Assembly (NCBI GenBank): GCA_018823025.1
Contig: JAHJJI010000024.1
Coordinates: 17,094-81,093 of the forward strand
Direction: 5' to 3'
Length of the DNA stretch: 64,000 bases
Source of the DNA: Gammaproteobacteria bacterium
GTDB taxonomy: Bacteria > Pseudomonadota > Gammaproteobacteria > Burkholderiales > Sulfuricellaceae
This document shows, piece by piece, positions 42,919-54,148 of this stretch. Below the pieces are notes generated by a model. That model was not told the origin of the DNA. It worked only from the letters and a program-made list of their open reading frames with translations, and made no database searches. Positions within the stretch are counted from its first letter, which is position 1. The number at the start of each line of letters is the position of its first letter. A program made the translations under genes and the position numbers.

Positions 42919-43230
42919 GTGAATGGATACGGCGTGGACATGATCGTACCGGACGGCGACAATTTCAGGATTCAGGGCCGGATCACCATCGATAACGCCC
43001 ATACGGTATTAATGGAGGGCTTGAAGCTGTTCGACCGTGATGGTCTGGTGGTAGATCTGTCGCAACTGGAGGAAGTGGACTCCTCGGCGGTCAGCCTGGT
43101 GCTGGAGTGGTTGCGCGAGGCCCAGCGCAATCAACGCAAACTCAGTTTCACCCACCTTCCCGATAATCTGAAGAGCCTGGCGACCCTGTACAGCGTACTC
43201 GATTTGATCCAGCCGGCCGAGGCTGGCTGA
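42919..43230 (+). CDS. mlaB: STAS-domain protein MlaB
   Basis: About 103 residues from a GTG start; an internal ATG at 42940 is possible. The STAS fold appears as RIQGRITIDNAHTVLMEGLKLFDRDGLVVDLSQLEEVDSSAVSLVLEWLREAQRNQ, with the DSSA loop where other STAS proteins carry the serine. MlaB stabilises MlaF in the transporter. It lies 8 bases after mlaC and 16 before the next ATPase gene. Confidence 0.88.
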   Translation: MNGYGVDMIVPDGDNFRIQGRITIDNAHTVLMEGLKLFDRDGLVVDLSQLEEVDSSAVSLVLEWLREAQRNQRKLSFTHLPDNLKSLATLYSVLDLIQPAEAG

Positions 43231-43246
43231 CCCGCCTTTATCCACC

Positions 43247-44164
43247 GTGATCCCCGCGATCGAATTTTGCGAAGTGCACAAGCGCTTCGGCAGCCTGCAT
43301 GCTTTACGCGGCATCGATCTGACGGTGGAGCGGGGCGAGTTTTTTGCGTTGCTCGGCCCCAACGGCGCCGGGAAAACCACCCTGATCAACATCCTCGCCG
43401 GGCTTTCCCGCGCTACGCAAGGCTGCAGCCGGGTGATGGGCCACGATGTGGTGGTCGACTACCGTGATGCGCGGCGCGTCCTTGGCGTGGTGCCTCAGGA
43501 GCTGGTTTACGATGCCTTCTTTACCGTGCGTGAAATGCTGCGCTTTCAGTCCGGCTATTTTGGCCTGCGCAAGAACGATGCCTGGATCGATGAACTGCTC
43601 CACAACCTGGGTCTGACCGACAAGGCAGATATCTATACCCGCCTGCTGTCCGGCGGCATGAAACGACGCGTGCTGGTGGCTCAGGCACTGGTGCACAAGC
43701 CACCGGTGATCGTGCTCGACGAACCGACGGCTGGGGTGGACGTGGAACTGCGCCAGAATTTGTGGGAGTTTATCCGGCGTTTGAACCGCGACGGTCACAC
43801 CATTGTGCTCACCACTCATTACCTGGAAGAGGCGGAAACCCTGTGCAGTCGTATCGCCATGCTGAAGCAGGGGCGGGTCATCGCGCTCGACACTACGCAT
43901 AACCTGCTCAGCGCCCACGCTGCAGTCCAGGTTAGACTCAAGCTCAATCCGAACCGCTTGCCAGACGTGTTGCGACCGCTGCTTGCCGCAGAGAAAGCGG
44001 GTTGCTTTAATCTGGTGCTGAATGACTACAGTGGACTGGAGGTCGTGCTGGCAACCCTGCGTGAGGCAAGCGTGGTGGTGGATGTGCTCGAGGTGTCGAA
44101 GCCGGATCTGGAGGAGGTGTTTTTGCGGATCATGGGCCAAGCTGGCAAGGAAGCCGCAAGATGA
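43247..44164 (+). CDS. ABC transporter ATPase (YadG-like)
   Basis: 305 residues from GTG. Walker [16 protein letters not shown]-loop VVPQELVYDAFFTV, signature LSGGMKRRVLVAQAL, Walker B VIVLDEPTAGVDVELRQNLW and switch histidine LTTHYLEEAE are present. It belongs with the ABC-2 exporters of the YadGH type, found next to mla genes in many betaproteobacteria. The substrate is unknown. It overlaps the permease start by four bases. Confidence 0.92.
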   Translation: MIPAIEFCEVHKRFGSLHALRGIDLTVERGEFFALLGPNGAGKTTLINILAGLSRATQGCSRVMGHDVVVDYRDARRVLGVVPQELVYDAFFTVREMLRFQSGYFGLRKNDAWIDELLHNLGLTDKADIYTRLLSGGMKRRVLVAQALVHKPPVIVLDEPTAGVDVELRQNLWEFIRRLNRDGHTIVLTTHYLEEAETLCSRIAMLKQGRVIALDTTHNLLSAHAAVQVRLKLNPNRLPDVLRPLLAAEKAGCFNLVLNDYSGLEVVLATLREASVVVDVLEVSKPDLEEVFLRIMGQAGKEAAR

Positions 44165-44916
44165 CAGGCCTGTGGACGCTTTTTTACAAGGAGCTGCTGC
44201 GTTTCTGGAAGGTCGGCCTGCAGACCATATTGTCGCCGTTGGTGACGACATTGCTCTACCTGCTGATTTTTTCCCATGTAATGGAATCTCATGTCCAGGT
44301 TTATCCGGGTGTCGGTTATACCGCCTTCCTGGTTCCGGGGCTGGTGATGATGTCCATGCTGCAGAACGCTTTCGCCAACAGCTCTTCCAGCCTGATTCAG
44401 TCGAAAATGTCAGGCAATGTCGTATTCCTGTTGCTGCCGCCGCTGGCCTACTGGGAATTTTTTGCAGCCTACGTGGCTGCTGCCATCGTGCGGGGTCTGG
44501 TGGTTGGCGTCGGGGTAGGGCTGGCCGGATTGTGGTTTACGCCGGTGACGCTGGCTCATCCCCTGTGGATGATGGCATTCGCGCTGGCGGGTTGCGCCAT
44601 GCTGGGGGCGATGGGCATTATTACGGCGCTATGGGCGAGCGGTTACGATCAGATGGCGGCGGTGCAAAATTTCATTATCATGCCGCTGACTTTCCTGTCC
44701 GGGGTGTTCTACTCGATTCACTCTCTGCCGCCCTTCTGGCAGGCGTTGTCGCATTACAACCCGTTTTTCTATCTGATCGACGGGTTCCGTTATGGCTTCT
44801 TCGGCGTTTCGGATGTTTCTCCTGAATTGGGGTTATTGATTGTCGGCACCTGCTTTTTGGCATTATCATTAGCGACTTTGGCTCTACTCAAGAGCGGTTA
44901 TAAATTACGGAATTGA
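44161..44916 (+). CDS. ABC-2 type permease (YadH-like)
   Basis: 251 residues, six membrane segments, with the ABC-2 signature (VYPGVGYTAFLVPGLVMMSMLQNAFANSSSSLIQSKM and PLTFLSGVFYSIHSLPPFWQALSHYNPFFYLIDGFRYGFFG). It forms the exporter with the preceding ATPase. It ends one base before ibaG. Confidence 0.92.
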   Translation: MTGLWTLFYKELLRFWKVGLQTILSPLVTTLLYLLIFSHVMESHVQVYPGVGYTAFLVPGLVMMSMLQNAFANSSSSLIQSKMSGNVVFLLLPPLAYWEFFAAYVAAAIVRGLVVGVGVGLAGLWFTPVTLAHPLWMMAFALAGCAMLGAMGIITALWASGYDQMAAVQNFIIMPLTFLSGVFYSIHSLPPFWQALSHYNPFFYLIDGFRYGFFGVSDVSPELGLLIVGTCFLALSLATLALLKSGYKLRN

Positions 44917-44917
44917 C

Positions 44918-45157
44918 ATGCCCACACCTGAAAACGTTAAAACATATATTGAACAAGGCCTGGAGTGTACCCATATAGAGGTACAAGGCGATGGTCGTCA
45001 TTTTGAGGCGGTCATCGTCAGTCCAGCTTTTGAGGGCAAGGGGATGGTGCAGCAGCACCAGCTTGTCTACAAGGCGCTGGGCGACAGGATGCATGAAGAA
45101 GTTCATGCATTATCGATGAAGACTTTTAGCCCCGAAGAGTGGGCGAAACAAATTTAA
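44918..45157 (+). CDS. ibaG: BolA family protein IbaG
   Basis: 79 residues of the BolA class (VQGDGRHFEAVIVSPAFEGKGMVQQHQLVYKALGDRM, with the histidine in RMHEEVHALSMKTFSPEEW). It pairs with the monothiol glutaredoxin whose gene follows 17 bases later; BolA-Grx4 complexes hold [2Fe-2S] clusters. The order bolA-grxD-murA-hisG is standard in this class. Confidence 0.93.
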   Translation: MPTPENVKTYIEQGLECTHIEVQGDGRHFEAVIVSPAFEGKGMVQQHQLVYKALGDRMHEEVHALSMKTFSPEEWAKQI

Positions 45158-45174
45158 TATTTATTGGAGTGGAT

Positions 45175-45498
45175 ATGGATCAGAACGCATTGAACAACAT
45201 TCGTAAAACCGTGACCGAGAACCCGATCGTGCTTTACATGAAGGGCACCCCGCAGTTCCCACAGTGCGGGTTTTCCGGGCTTGCAGCCCAAGTTCTGAAG
45301 GCCTGCGGCGTGACCGAATATGTTTCGGTCAATGTGCTGGCTGATGCGGAAGTCTATGAAAACCTGAAGTATTATGCCAATTGGCCGACTTTCCCCCAGC
45401 TCTATATCAAAGGGGAGCTGATCGGCGGGTCCGATATCATGAAAGATCTGTACGAAAAGGGTGAGATGCAGAAACTGGTGGAAAGCGCAAAGGCGTAA
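45175..45498 (+). CDS. grxD: Monothiol glutaredoxin Grx4
   Basis: 107 residues from the ATG at 45175, which has TTGGAGTGG ahead; an open frame reaches further up but overlaps ibaG. The active site is PQCGFS with Cys31; WPTFPQLYIKGELIGGSDI follows. It binds [2Fe-2S] clusters with glutathione and IbaG and supports Fe-S trafficking. It ends three bases before murA. Confidence 0.95.
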   Translation: MDQNALNNIRKTVTENPIVLYMKGTPQFPQCGFSGLAAQVLKACGVTEYVSVNVLADAEVYENLKYYANWPTFPQLYIKGELIGGSDIMKDLYEKGEMQKLVESAKA

Positions 45499-46755
<1,257 letters not shown>

Positions 46756-46759
46756 TTTT

Positions 46760-46883
46760 ACCGCTAAGGACGCAAAGGTACGCGAGGTAAATCAAAAACC
46801 TTGAAAGGTCGGTGGCAAGGTAAAGGTTTTCGTAGCTGGGTTGGGCTAGGTTTTCCTTTGCGAAACTTTGCGTCCTTAGCGGT
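46760..46883. repeat. Intergenic palindrome, repeat family A copy 4
   Basis: The arms ACCGCTAAGGACGCAAAG (46760-46777) and CTTTGCGTCCTTAGCGGT (46866-46883) pair perfectly over 18 bases. In this copy both arms carry the change A to T / T to A compared with copies 2 and 3, so pairing is kept. It fills the murA-hisG gap almost exactly, and its right end adjoins the hisG start. Confidence 0.85.
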
Positions 46884-46885
46884 TA

Positions 46886-47563
46886 ATGTTTTTGAAGGAA
46901 GTTGAATTGAAGACCGGCATCACCATCGCCCTTTCCAAGGGCCGCATATTCGAGGAAACCGCGCCGCTGCTGAAAGCGGCGGGGATCATTCCGCTCGACG
47001 ATCCGGAAACCTCGCGCAAGCTGATTCTGGAAACCAACCGTCCCGAGGTGCGCCTGATTGTGGTGCGCGCTTCCGACGTGCCGACCTACGTGCAATACGG
47101 CGCAGCCGACATGGGCATTGCCGGCAAGGATGTGCTCAACGAGCACGGTGGCGACGGCCTGTACCAGCCGCTGGACTTGCAGATCGCGCGTTGCCGCATG
47201 ATGGTGGCGGTACCGGAAGGCTTTGATTATGAAAACGCGGTGCGTCAGGGCGCACGCCTGCGCGTCGCCACCAAGTACCTGCAAACCGCACGCGAACACT
47301 TCGCCAAGAAGGGTGTGCACGTTGATTTGATCAAGCTTTATGGCTCGATGGAACTGGCGCCGCTAGTCGGGTTGGCCGACGCCATTGTCGACCTGGTGAG
47401 CAGCGGCGGCACGCTCAAGGCCAACCATTTGGTGGCGGTGGAAGAAATCATGCAGATCAGCTCGCGACTGGTGGTCAATCAGGCGGCGCTGAAGCTCAAG
47501 CGTGAGCAGATTCAGCCTATTCTCGATATTTTTGCCGAGACCGTTGCCAACATATCGTCCTGA
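46886..47563 (+). CDS. hisG: ATP phosphoribosyltransferase HisG, short form
   Basis: 225 residues or fewer: TTG at 46907 with GAAGGAAG just before it is a likely alternative start, giving the usual [14 protein letters not shown]-terminus. SLKGRIF-like binding site, [27 protein letters not shown] and the C-terminal [14 protein letters not shown] are present. It is the short catalytic form without the regulatory C-terminal domain, which needs HisZ for activity and feedback control; hisZ is not in the window. First gene of the his operon. Confidence 0.94.
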   Translation: MFLKEVELKTGITIALSKGRIFEETAPLLKAAGIIPLDDPETSRKLILETNRPEVRLIVVRASDVPTYVQYGAADMGIAGKDVLNEHGGDGLYQPLDLQIARCRMMVAVPEGFDYENAVRQGARLRVATKYLQTAREHFAKKGVHVDLIKLYGSMELAPLVGLADAIVDLVSSGGTLKANHLVAVEEIMQISSRLVVNQAALKLKREQIQPILDIFAETVANISS

Positions 47564-47602
47564 TTCTGTAAAATTCGGCTATTCCATTATCGCTAAATCA
47601 TC

Positions 47603-48904
47603 ATGCTAAACATCAAACGCTATTCCACTTCGCAGCCTGACTTCCAGGCCAGACTGACCGATCTGCTGGCCTTCGAGGGCGCGCAGGACGAGGCCATCGA
47701 CAATGTGGTCGCAGGTATCCTGCGCGACGTAAAGTCGCGGGGCGATGCTGCCGTGCTCGAATACACGAAGCGTTTCGACCAGCTGGATGCGGCTTCTGCT
47801 GCCGAACTGGAACTTTCGCAGCCCCGCCTCAAGCAGGCGCTCGACAACCTGCCGACTGCGCAGCGCGAGGCTCTGCAACAAGCCGCGGAGCGGGTGCGGG
47901 TTTACCACGAAAAACAATTGATGCAGTCGTGGAATTACACTGAGGCCGATGGCACGATGCTTGGCCAGCAGGTGACGGCGCTTGACCGGGTCGGCCTGTA
48001 TGTGCCAGGCGGCAAGGCGGCCTATCCTTCGTCGGTGCTGATGAACGCGATTCCCGCCAAGGTGGCCGGCGTGAAGGAACTGATCATGGTGGTGCCGACG
48101 CCGGGCGGTCTGGTCAACGAGCTGGTGCTGGCTGCGGCGGCGGTGTGCGGCGTGGACCGGGTGTTCACCATCGGCGGGGCGCAGGCGGTGGGCGCGCTGG
48201 CCTATGGCACGCAGACCGTGCCGCAGGTGGACAAGATCGTCGGCCCCGGCAATGCCTACGTTGCAGCCGCCAAGCGTCGCGTGTTCGGCGTGGTCGGTAT
48301 CGACATGGTGGCCGGACCTTCCGAGATCCTGGTGATCTGCGATGGCAAGACCGACCCGGACTGGATTGCGATGGACCTGTTTTCCCAAGCCGAGCACGAC
48401 GAGCTGGCGCAGTCTATCCTGCTGGCTACCGACGCCGCCTTTATCGACGCAGTGCAGGCCAGCATCGAAAAACTGCTGCCGCAGATGCCGCGCCAGGAAA
48501 TCATCCGCACCGCACTGGAATCACGCGGTGCGCTGATCCAGGTGAAGGATCTGGACGAGGCGGCCGAAATATCGAATTACATTTCGCCCGAGCACCTCGA
48601 GCTTTCCATCGAGGACCCGGTCGCGATGGCGAAAAAGATCAAACACGCCGGCGCCATCTTCATGGGACGCCAGACCTGCGAGGCGGTGGGCGATTATTGT
48701 GCCGGCCCTAATCATGTCCTGCCGACTTCGCGTACAGCGCGCTTTTCCTCGCCCTTGGGCGTCTACGACTTCCAGAAGCGCAGCAGCCTGATTATGGTGT
48801 CCGAGGCTGGGGCGCAGGTGTTGGGCAAGATTTCGATGGTGCTGGCTGAGGGTGAGGGTCTGCAAGCGCATGCCTGTTCGGCAGGCTATCGCATAAAAGA
48901 TTGA
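47603..48904 (+). CDS. hisD: Histidinol dehydrogenase HisD
   Basis: 433 residues. [67 protein letters not shown] and the zinc/catalytic histidine region [10 protein letters not shown] and [14 protein letters not shown] are all present. It does the last two oxidations to histidine. It starts 39 bases after hisG and is followed by hisC after 10. Confidence 0.96.
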   Translation: MLNIKRYSTSQPDFQARLTDLLAFEGAQDEAIDNVVAGILRDVKSRGDAAVLEYTKRFDQLDAASAAELELSQPRLKQALDNLPTAQREALQQAAERVRVYHEKQLMQSWNYTEADGTMLGQQVTALDRVGLYVPGGKAAYPSSVLMNAIPAKVAGVKELIMVVPTPGGLVNELVLAAAAVCGVDRVFTIGGAQAVGALAYGTQTVPQVDKIVGPGNAYVAAAKRRVFGVVGIDMVAGPSEILVICDGKTDPDWIAMDLFSQAEHDELAQSILLATDAAFIDAVQASIEKLLPQMPRQEIIRTALESRGALIQVKDLDEAAEISNYISPEHLELSIEDPVAMAKKIKHAGAIFMGRQTCEAVGDYCAGPNHVLPTSRTARFSSPLGVYDFQKRSSLIMVSEAGAQVLGKISMVLAEGEGLQAHACSAGYRIKD

Positions 48905-48914
48905 GCGCTCTGTC

Positions 48915-49976
48915 ATGAGCCGTTACTGGAGCCGCATCGTTCATGAGCTGACCCCCTATGTGCCGGGCGAGCAGCCTAAGCTGCCCAATCTGGTCAAGCT
49001 CAATACCAACGAGAACCCCTACGGGCCGAGTCCCAAGGCGCTGGAGGCGCTGCGTGGCGAAGTGGGTGACAGCCTGCGGCTTTATCCCGATCCCAATAGC
49101 GACCGACTAAAGGAAGCCGTTGCCGGCTTCTACCATGTGAAGATGTCCCAGGTGTTTGTCGGCAACGGTTCCGATGAGGTGCTGGCGCATGTTTTCCTGG
49201 CGCTGCTCAAGCATGATACGCCGGTGCTGTTTCCTGATATTACCTACAGTTTCTATCCGGTGTATTGCGGCCTGTACGGCATCGCTTACCGGCAGCTGCC
49301 GCTGACCGAGTCTTTCGAGATTCGGGTTGACGACTATTTCACACCGAATGGCGGTATCATTTTTCCCAACCCGAACGCGCCCACCGGTCGACCGCTGGCA
49401 CTGGCCGAGATTGAGCGCTTACTGTGCGTGAACACCGGGTCAGTGGTAGTGGTCGATGAGGCTTACGTGGATTTCGGCGCAGAATCAGCGGTCGGTCTGG
49501 TGGATCGCTATCCCAACCTGCTGGTCATTCATACCCTGTCGAAATCCCGTTCACTGGCGGGATTGCGCGTCGGTTATGCGATCGGTCATGCCGACCTGAT
49601 CGAGGCGCTGGGGCGAGTGAAGGACAGCTTCAACTCCTATCCGCTGGATCGCTTTGCCATTGCCGGGGCTACCGCCGCGATCGAGGATCGAGCTTATTTC
49701 GAAAACACTTGTCGCAAGGTAATCGCCACCCGCACCAAGATGGTGGCTGATCTCGAAGCGATGGGCTTCGAGGTGTTGCCGTCGACCGCCAATTTCGTCT
49801 TCGCCCGCCACGACCAGCATGAAGGCGCCGAACTTGCCGCCAAATTGCGCGAGCGCAGCATTATCGTGCGCCATTTCAAGAATCCGCCGCGCATCTCGCC
49901 CTTCCTGCGCATCACGGTCGGAACGGATGGGCAGTGCGAGGCGTTGGTCAGTGCGCTTAAAGAAATTCTGGCCTAG
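48915..49976 (+). CDS. hisC: Histidinol-phosphate aminotransferase HisC
   Basis: 353 residues of aminotransferase fold [69 protein letters not shown] with the PLP lysine in TLSKSR, and [14 protein letters not shown]. It makes histidinol phosphate. It begins ten bases after hisD; the 50-80 bases after it lead into hisB. Confidence 0.95.
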   Translation: MSRYWSRIVHELTPYVPGEQPKLPNLVKLNTNENPYGPSPKALEALRGEVGDSLRLYPDPNSDRLKEAVAGFYHVKMSQVFVGNGSDEVLAHVFLALLKHDTPVLFPDITYSFYPVYCGLYGIAYRQLPLTESFEIRVDDYFTPNGGIIFPNPNAPTGRPLALAEIERLLCVNTGSVVVVDEAYVDFGAESAVGLVDRYPNLLVIHTLSKSRSLAGLRVGYAIGHADLIEALGRVKDSFNSYPLDRFAIAGATAAIEDRAYFENTCRKVIATRTKMVADLEAMGFEVLPSTANFVFARHDQHEGAELAAKLRERSIIVRHFKNPPRISPFLRITVGTDGQCEALVSALKEILA

Positions 49977-50055
49977 AATGCAGGATATCGTCTCAGCCCG
50001 CTTTGCCCGCTTGCCATGCTGAGTTAGAATGAGAAAAACTTCGACCGACGACCCA

Positions 50056-50643
50056 ATGCGCACCTCTCAAGTTACCCGCAATACCCTGGAAACCCAGGTC
50101 AGCGTATCCCTCAATCTGGATGGATCCGGCGTGGCCAAGCTCGCCAGTGGCGTGCCTTTCCTCGACCACATGCTCGATCAGATCGCGCGGCATGGCCTGG
50201 TTGACCTGGATATTTCCGCCAAGGGCGATCTGCACATCGATGCTCATCACACTGTCGAAGATATCGGCATAACCCTGGGCCAGGCCTTTGCCAAGGCGGT
50301 CGGCGACAAGAAGGGCATCTGTCGTTACGGCCATGCCTACGTGCCGCTCGACGAGGCGCTGTCGCGCGTGGTGATCGATCTGTCCGGGCGTCCCGGCCTG
50401 GTGTTCGCGGTAGAGTTCACTCGCGGTATGATTGGCGAATTCGATGTCGACCTGGTGTCGGAGTTTTTTCAGGGCTTTGTCAATCACGCCGGGGTGACGC
50501 TGCATATCGACAATTTGCGCGGCAAAAACTCACACCATCAGGTGGAAACCATCTTCAAGGCCTTCGGTCGTGCGCTACGCATGGCGGTGGAGGTTGACTC
50601 GCGCCTCGGCGGCGCCATGCCTTCGACCAAGGGTAGCCTATAA
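50056..50643 (+). CDS. hisB: Imidazoleglycerol-phosphate dehydratase HisB
   Basis: 195 residues from the ATG at 50056 ([17 protein letters not shown]), preferred over an ATG nine codons upstream because it matches family length. The metal motifs [29 protein letters not shown] and [26 protein letters not shown] are present. It is the monofunctional form, so histidinol-phosphate phosphatase must be encoded elsewhere. It precedes hisH by five bases. Confidence 0.94.
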   Translation: MRTSQVTRNTLETQVSVSLNLDGSGVAKLASGVPFLDHMLDQIARHGLVDLDISAKGDLHIDAHHTVEDIGITLGQAFAKAVGDKKGICRYGHAYVPLDEALSRVVIDLSGRPGLVFAVEFTRGMIGEFDVDLVSEFFQGFVNHAGVTLHIDNLRGKNSHHQVETIFKAFGRALRMAVEVDSRLGGAMPSTKGSL

Positions 50644-50648
50644 ACATC

Positions 50649-51305
50649 ATGGGCAGCATCGCGGTAGTGGATTACGGTATGGGCAACCTGCGTTCGGTGG
50701 CGAAAGCGCTGGAGCATGTTGCTCCTGATGCGCGCATCGTTGTGACCAGCGAGGCTGGCGAGATTGCACAAGCTGATCGAGTTGTGTTTCCCGGCGTCGG
50801 CGCGATGCCGGACTGCATGCGTGAACTGGAAGTGCGTGGCCTGCGCCAGGTGTTGGTCGAGGCGGCACAGACTAAGCCTTTTCTCGGCATTTGCCTGGGT
50901 ATGCAGGCGCTGTTCGAATTCAGCGAGGAAGGCAATGTCGCCGGTTTGGGCGTATTGCCCGGCAAGGTCAGGCTGTTTCCGCGCGAGGCGATGCACAACG
51001 CTCAGGGTCAGCGCCTCAAGGTGCCGCATATCGGCTGGAACGAGGTGCATCAAGCCGTGGCCCACCCCTTGTGGAATGGAATTACCAACGGCGCGAGATT
51101 TTATTTCGTGCACAGTTATTACGTCGAGGCAGGCAATCCCGAACTGGTGGCGGCGTTTACTCATTACCCCTTCGCCTTTGCCAGCGCCGTGGCGCGCAAC
51201 AATATTTTCGCCGTCCAGTTCCATCCGGAAAAAAGCCAGGCAGCGGGACTCAAACTGCTGGCCAATTTTACGGAATGGGACGGAACAGCGCCCAATTCGA
51301 TCTGA
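50649..51305 (+). CDS. hisH: Imidazole glycerol phosphate synthase glutaminase subunit HisH
   Basis: 218 residues, class I glutamine amidotransferase. The catalytic Cys82 sits in FLGICLGMQALFEFSEE; the VVDYGMGNLRSV start and the QFHPEKSQ histidine-glutamate pair complete the site. It feeds ammonia to HisF. It lies 36 bases before hisA. Confidence 0.95.
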   Translation: MGSIAVVDYGMGNLRSVAKALEHVAPDARIVVTSEAGEIAQADRVVFPGVGAMPDCMRELEVRGLRQVLVEAAQTKPFLGICLGMQALFEFSEEGNVAGLGVLPGKVRLFPREAMHNAQGQRLKVPHIGWNEVHQAVAHPLWNGITNGARFYFVHSYYVEAGNPELVAAFTHYPFAFASAVARNNIFAVQFHPEKSQAAGLKLLANFTEWDGTAPNSI

Positions 51306-51341
51306 ACCAATTTTTAATGTCATTCTACTGCTGCAACCATC

Positions 51342-52088
51342 ATGCTAATTATTCCTGCAATTGACTTGAAAGACGGGCACTGTGTGCGTTTGAAACAGGG
51401 TTTGATGGAGGAGGCGACTGTCTTTTCCGAAGACCCGGGTGCGATGGCCAAACACTGGCTGGATGCCGGCGCGCGCCGGCTCCACCTGGTTGATCTGAAC
51501 GGTGCCTTTGCCGGCAAACCGGTCAATGGCAGTGCCATCCGGGCCATCGTAGACGCGGTGGGTACAGACATTCCAGTGCAACTGGGTGGCGGAATTCGTG
51601 ATCTCGAAACTATAGAGCGCTATCTGGATAACGGTATCAGCTACGTCATTATTGGCACTGCTGCGGTGAAGAACCCGGGTTTTCTGCATGAGGCCTGCTA
51701 CGCTTTTCCCGGCCAGATCATCGTCGGCCTCGACGCTAAGGATAGCAAGGTAGCGGTGGATGGCTGGTCGAAGGTGACCGGGCATGACGTGATTGACCTG
51801 GCCAAGAAATTCGAGGGTTATGGCGTGGAGGCGATCGTGTATACCGACATTGGTCGCGATGGGATGCTTTCCGGGGTGAATATTGAAGCGACGGTAAATT
51901 TGGCGCGAGCGCTGACCATTCCGGTTATCGCCAGCGGGGGTATTACCAATCTGGACGATGTGAAAAATCTTTGCACAGTTGAAGCCGAGGGCATCATGGG
52001 TGCAATTACTGGCCGAGCGATTTATGAGGGTACGCTCAACTTCGCCGAGGCGCAGAAGTTGGCGGATGAACTGGGCGGAACGGCCTGA
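51342..52088 (+). CDS. hisA: ProFAR isomerase HisA
   Basis: 248 residues, (beta/alpha)8 barrel: [18 protein letters not shown] with the N-terminal catalytic Asp8, [36 protein letters not shown] with the second catalytic Asp, and [13 protein letters not shown]. It opens ProFAR to PRFAR. Its stop overlaps the hisF start by one base (TGATG). Confidence 0.95.
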   Translation: MLIIPAIDLKDGHCVRLKQGLMEEATVFSEDPGAMAKHWLDAGARRLHLVDLNGAFAGKPVNGSAIRAIVDAVGTDIPVQLGGGIRDLETIERYLDNGISYVIIGTAAVKNPGFLHEACYAFPGQIIVGLDAKDSKVAVDGWSKVTGHDVIDLAKKFEGYGVEAIVYTDIGRDGMLSGVNIEATVNLARALTIPVIASGGITNLDDVKNLCTVEAEGIMGAITGRAIYEGTLNFAEAQKLADELGGTA

Positions 52089-52861
52089 TGGGTTTGGCCA
52101 AGCGTATTATTCCCTGCCTCGACGTGACCGACGGTCGCGTCGTCAAGGGGGTTAATTTCGTGGCGCTGCGCGACGCCGGCGATCCGGTCGAGATCGCGCG
52201 TCGCTACGATGAGCAGGGCGCTGACGAACTGACCTTTCTCGACATCACTGCGAGCAGCGATAATCGGGGTCTGATTCTGCATATCATCGAAGAAGTGGCG
52301 GCGCAGGTGTTCATTCCGCTCACCGTGGGCGGCGGTGTACGTGCCGTCGACGACGTGCGACGGTTGCTCAATGCCGGTGCGGACAAGGTCGGCATCAACA
52401 CTGCCGCGGTGACCAATCCACAACTGGTTGCAGATGCCTCGTCACGTTTCGGCTCGCAGTGCATCGTGGTGGCGATTGACGCCAAACAGGTGTCTGTTGC
52501 GGGCGAACCGCTATGCTGGCATGTGTTTACTCATGGCGGGCGCAAGGATACCGGGCTGGATGCGGTGGCATGGGCAAAGAATATGGAACAAATGGGCGCA
52601 GGCGAGATTTTGCTGACCAGCATGGACCGTGACGGCACCAAGATCGGTTTTAATCTCGATCTGACCCGAGCGGTGGCGGATGCAGTCGGTATCCCGGTGA
52701 TTGCCAGCGGTGGCGTCGGCAATCTGGATCACCTGGTGGATGGGGTGCTCAAGGGCCATGCCGATGCTGTGCTGGCAGCCAGTATTTTCCATTACGGTGA
52801 ATATTCCGTCGAGCAGGCAAAACGCTATATGGCGCAACACGGCATTGAAGTGAGACTATGA
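52088..52861 (+). CDS. hisF: Imidazole glycerol phosphate synthase cyclase subunit HisF
   Basis: 257 residues. [18 protein letters not shown] with Asp11, [61 protein letters not shown] with the second Asp, and [14 protein letters not shown] fit HisF throughout. Overlaps hisI by four bases. Confidence 0.96.
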   Translation: MGLAKRIIPCLDVTDGRVVKGVNFVALRDAGDPVEIARRYDEQGADELTFLDITASSDNRGLILHIIEEVAAQVFIPLTVGGGVRAVDDVRRLLNAGADKVGINTAAVTNPQLVADASSRFGSQCIVVAIDAKQVSVAGEPLCWHVFTHGGRKDTGLDAVAWAKNMEQMGAGEILLTSMDRDGTKIGFNLDLTRAVADAVGIPVIASGGVGNLDHLVDGVLKGHADAVLAASIFHYGEYSVEQAKRYMAQHGIEVRL

Positions 52862-53253
52862 GCGCAAAAGAACTCTGGCTGAACAAGGTAAAGTGGACGG
52901 ATGATGGTCTGGTACCGGTTATCGCCCAGGATGCGACGAGCGGGACGGTGCTGATGTTTGCCTGGATGAATCGTGAAGCCCTCAAACTCACGTCGGAGAG
53001 TGGCGAGGCGGTGTACTGGTCGCGTTCGCGCAAAAAACTGTGGCACAAGGGCGAGGAATCAGGCCATGTGCAGAAGGTCAAAGAGATACGCCTAGATTGC
53101 GACGAGGACGTGGTGCTGCTCAAGGTCGAGCAGATAGGCGATATCGCCTGCCATACCGGCCGCAATCATTGTTTCTTTCAGAAACTGGAAAAAGGCAACT
53201 GGCTGGTGGTGGAGCCGATTCTGAAAGACCCGGCGGAGATCTACAAGAAATGA
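52858..53253 (+). CDS. hisI: Phosphoribosyl-AMP cyclohydrolase HisI
   Basis: 131 residues, monofunctional: [28 protein letters not shown], the [20 protein letters not shown] motif, [29 protein letters not shown] with the zinc-binding Asp/Cys residues. HisE activity is on the next gene, as in most betaproteobacteria. The stop overlaps the hisE start by four bases. Confidence 0.95.
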   Translation: MSAKELWLNKVKWTDDGLVPVIAQDATSGTVLMFAWMNREALKLTSESGEAVYWSRSRKKLWHKGEESGHVQKVKEIRLDCDEDVVLLKVEQIGDIACHTGRNHCFFQKLEKGNWLVVEPILKDPAEIYKK

Positions 53254-53570
53254 GCGATATCCTCAGTCGGCTGGCAGATACACTGGAAGCCCGAAAGCAG
53301 GCTGATTCGACTAGCTCCTACGTGGCAAAGTTGTACGCCAAGGGGCTGGACACGATCCTGAAGAAAATCGGCGAAGAAGCTACGGAAACCATCGTGGCGG
53401 CGAAGAATGGCGACCGTCAGCAGATCGTGTACGAAACCGCTGATTTGTGGTTCCATTGTATGGTGATGCTGGCTAGCCAGGGAGTGCGTCCGGAAGAAGT
53501 GCTTGACGAACTGGCTCGGCGCGAAGGGTTGTCAGGCCTTGCCGAGAAAGCCGCGAGGGGCGAGCAATGA
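53250..53570 (+). CDS. hisE: Phosphoribosyl-ATP pyrophosphatase HisE
   Basis: 106 residues from the ATG at 53250; the frame is open further upstream inside hisI, but only this start is coupled (ATGA overlap). The MazG-like helices [32 protein letters not shown] and [15 protein letters not shown] are clear. It overlaps hinT by four bases. Confidence 0.94.
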   Translation: MSDILSRLADTLEARKQADSTSSYVAKLYAKGLDTILKKIGEEATETIVAAKNGDRQQIVYETADLWFHCMVMLASQGVRPEEVLDELARREGLSGLAEKAARGEQ

Positions 53571-53902
53571 GCGACTGCATTTTCTGCAAGATCGCGGCGG
53601 GCGAGATTCCCTGCCGCAAGGTGTACGAAGACGGTGAACTTATCGCCTTCCATGACGTCAATCCTGCAGCGCCGGTTCATTTCATGATCGTGCCGAAAGA
53701 GCACATTGGCTCGCTGGAGGACTGTCATGCCCGGCATGAAATGCTGCTCGGCCGCATTCTCCTGCTGGCGCCAGTGCTGGCGAAAGAACAGGGGCTGAAC
53801 GACGGCTTCAAGACGGTCATCAATACCGGCAAGGGCGGCGGGCAGATTGTGTTTCACCTGCATGTCCATGTTATCGGCGGCGGCAAGCTGCCGCATGGTT
53901 AA
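53567..53902 (+). CDS. hinT: HIT family nucleotide hydrolase HinT
   Basis: 111 residues: [44 protein letters not shown], and the catalytic histidine triad HLHVHVIGG near the C-terminus. It hydrolyses AMP-lysine-type purine nucleotide conjugates. It is commonly between hisE and tatA in this class. Confidence 0.95.
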   Translation: MSDCIFCKIAAGEIPCRKVYEDGELIAFHDVNPAAPVHFMIVPKEHIGSLEDCHARHEMLLGRILLLAPVLAKEQGLNDGFKTVINTGKGGGQIVFHLHVHVIGGGKLPHG

Positions 53903-53920
53903 TTTCTAGAGGAGAAAAAA

Positions 53921-54142
53921 ATGGGCTCATTCAGCATCTGGCATTGGCTGATCGTACTGGTGATCGTGCTGGTGGTTTTTGGCACCAAGAAGCTGCGTAA
54001 CGTAGGCGGCGACCTGGGCGGCGCAGTGAAGAGCTTCAAGGAAGCCGTCAAGGAAGAGGAAAAGACGCCGAAGATCGATGCGTCCGCTCAGCAGGCTGGC
54101 GAAACCATCGAAGGCGAAGTCAAGAACAAGACCGTATCGTAA
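53921..54142 (+). CDS. tatA: Twin-arginine translocase subunit TatA
   Basis: 73 residues. [44 protein letters not shown] is the canonical TatA helix, FGTKKL hinge and amphipathic helix. A GAGGAG site precedes the start. With tatB and tatC it makes the Tat pore; a likely client in this window is the Rieske protein PetA. Confidence 0.95.
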   Translation: MGSFSIWHWLIVLVIVLVVFGTKKLRNVGGDLGGAVKSFKEAVKEEEKTPKIDASAQQAGETIEGEVKNKTVS

Positions 54143-54148
54143 TTCGCT

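Noticed and set aside
46756..46906. A possible histidine attenuator before hisG.
   Set aside because: No leader frame with a run of His codons exists; the palindrome there is a dispersed repeat shared with three unrelated genes.
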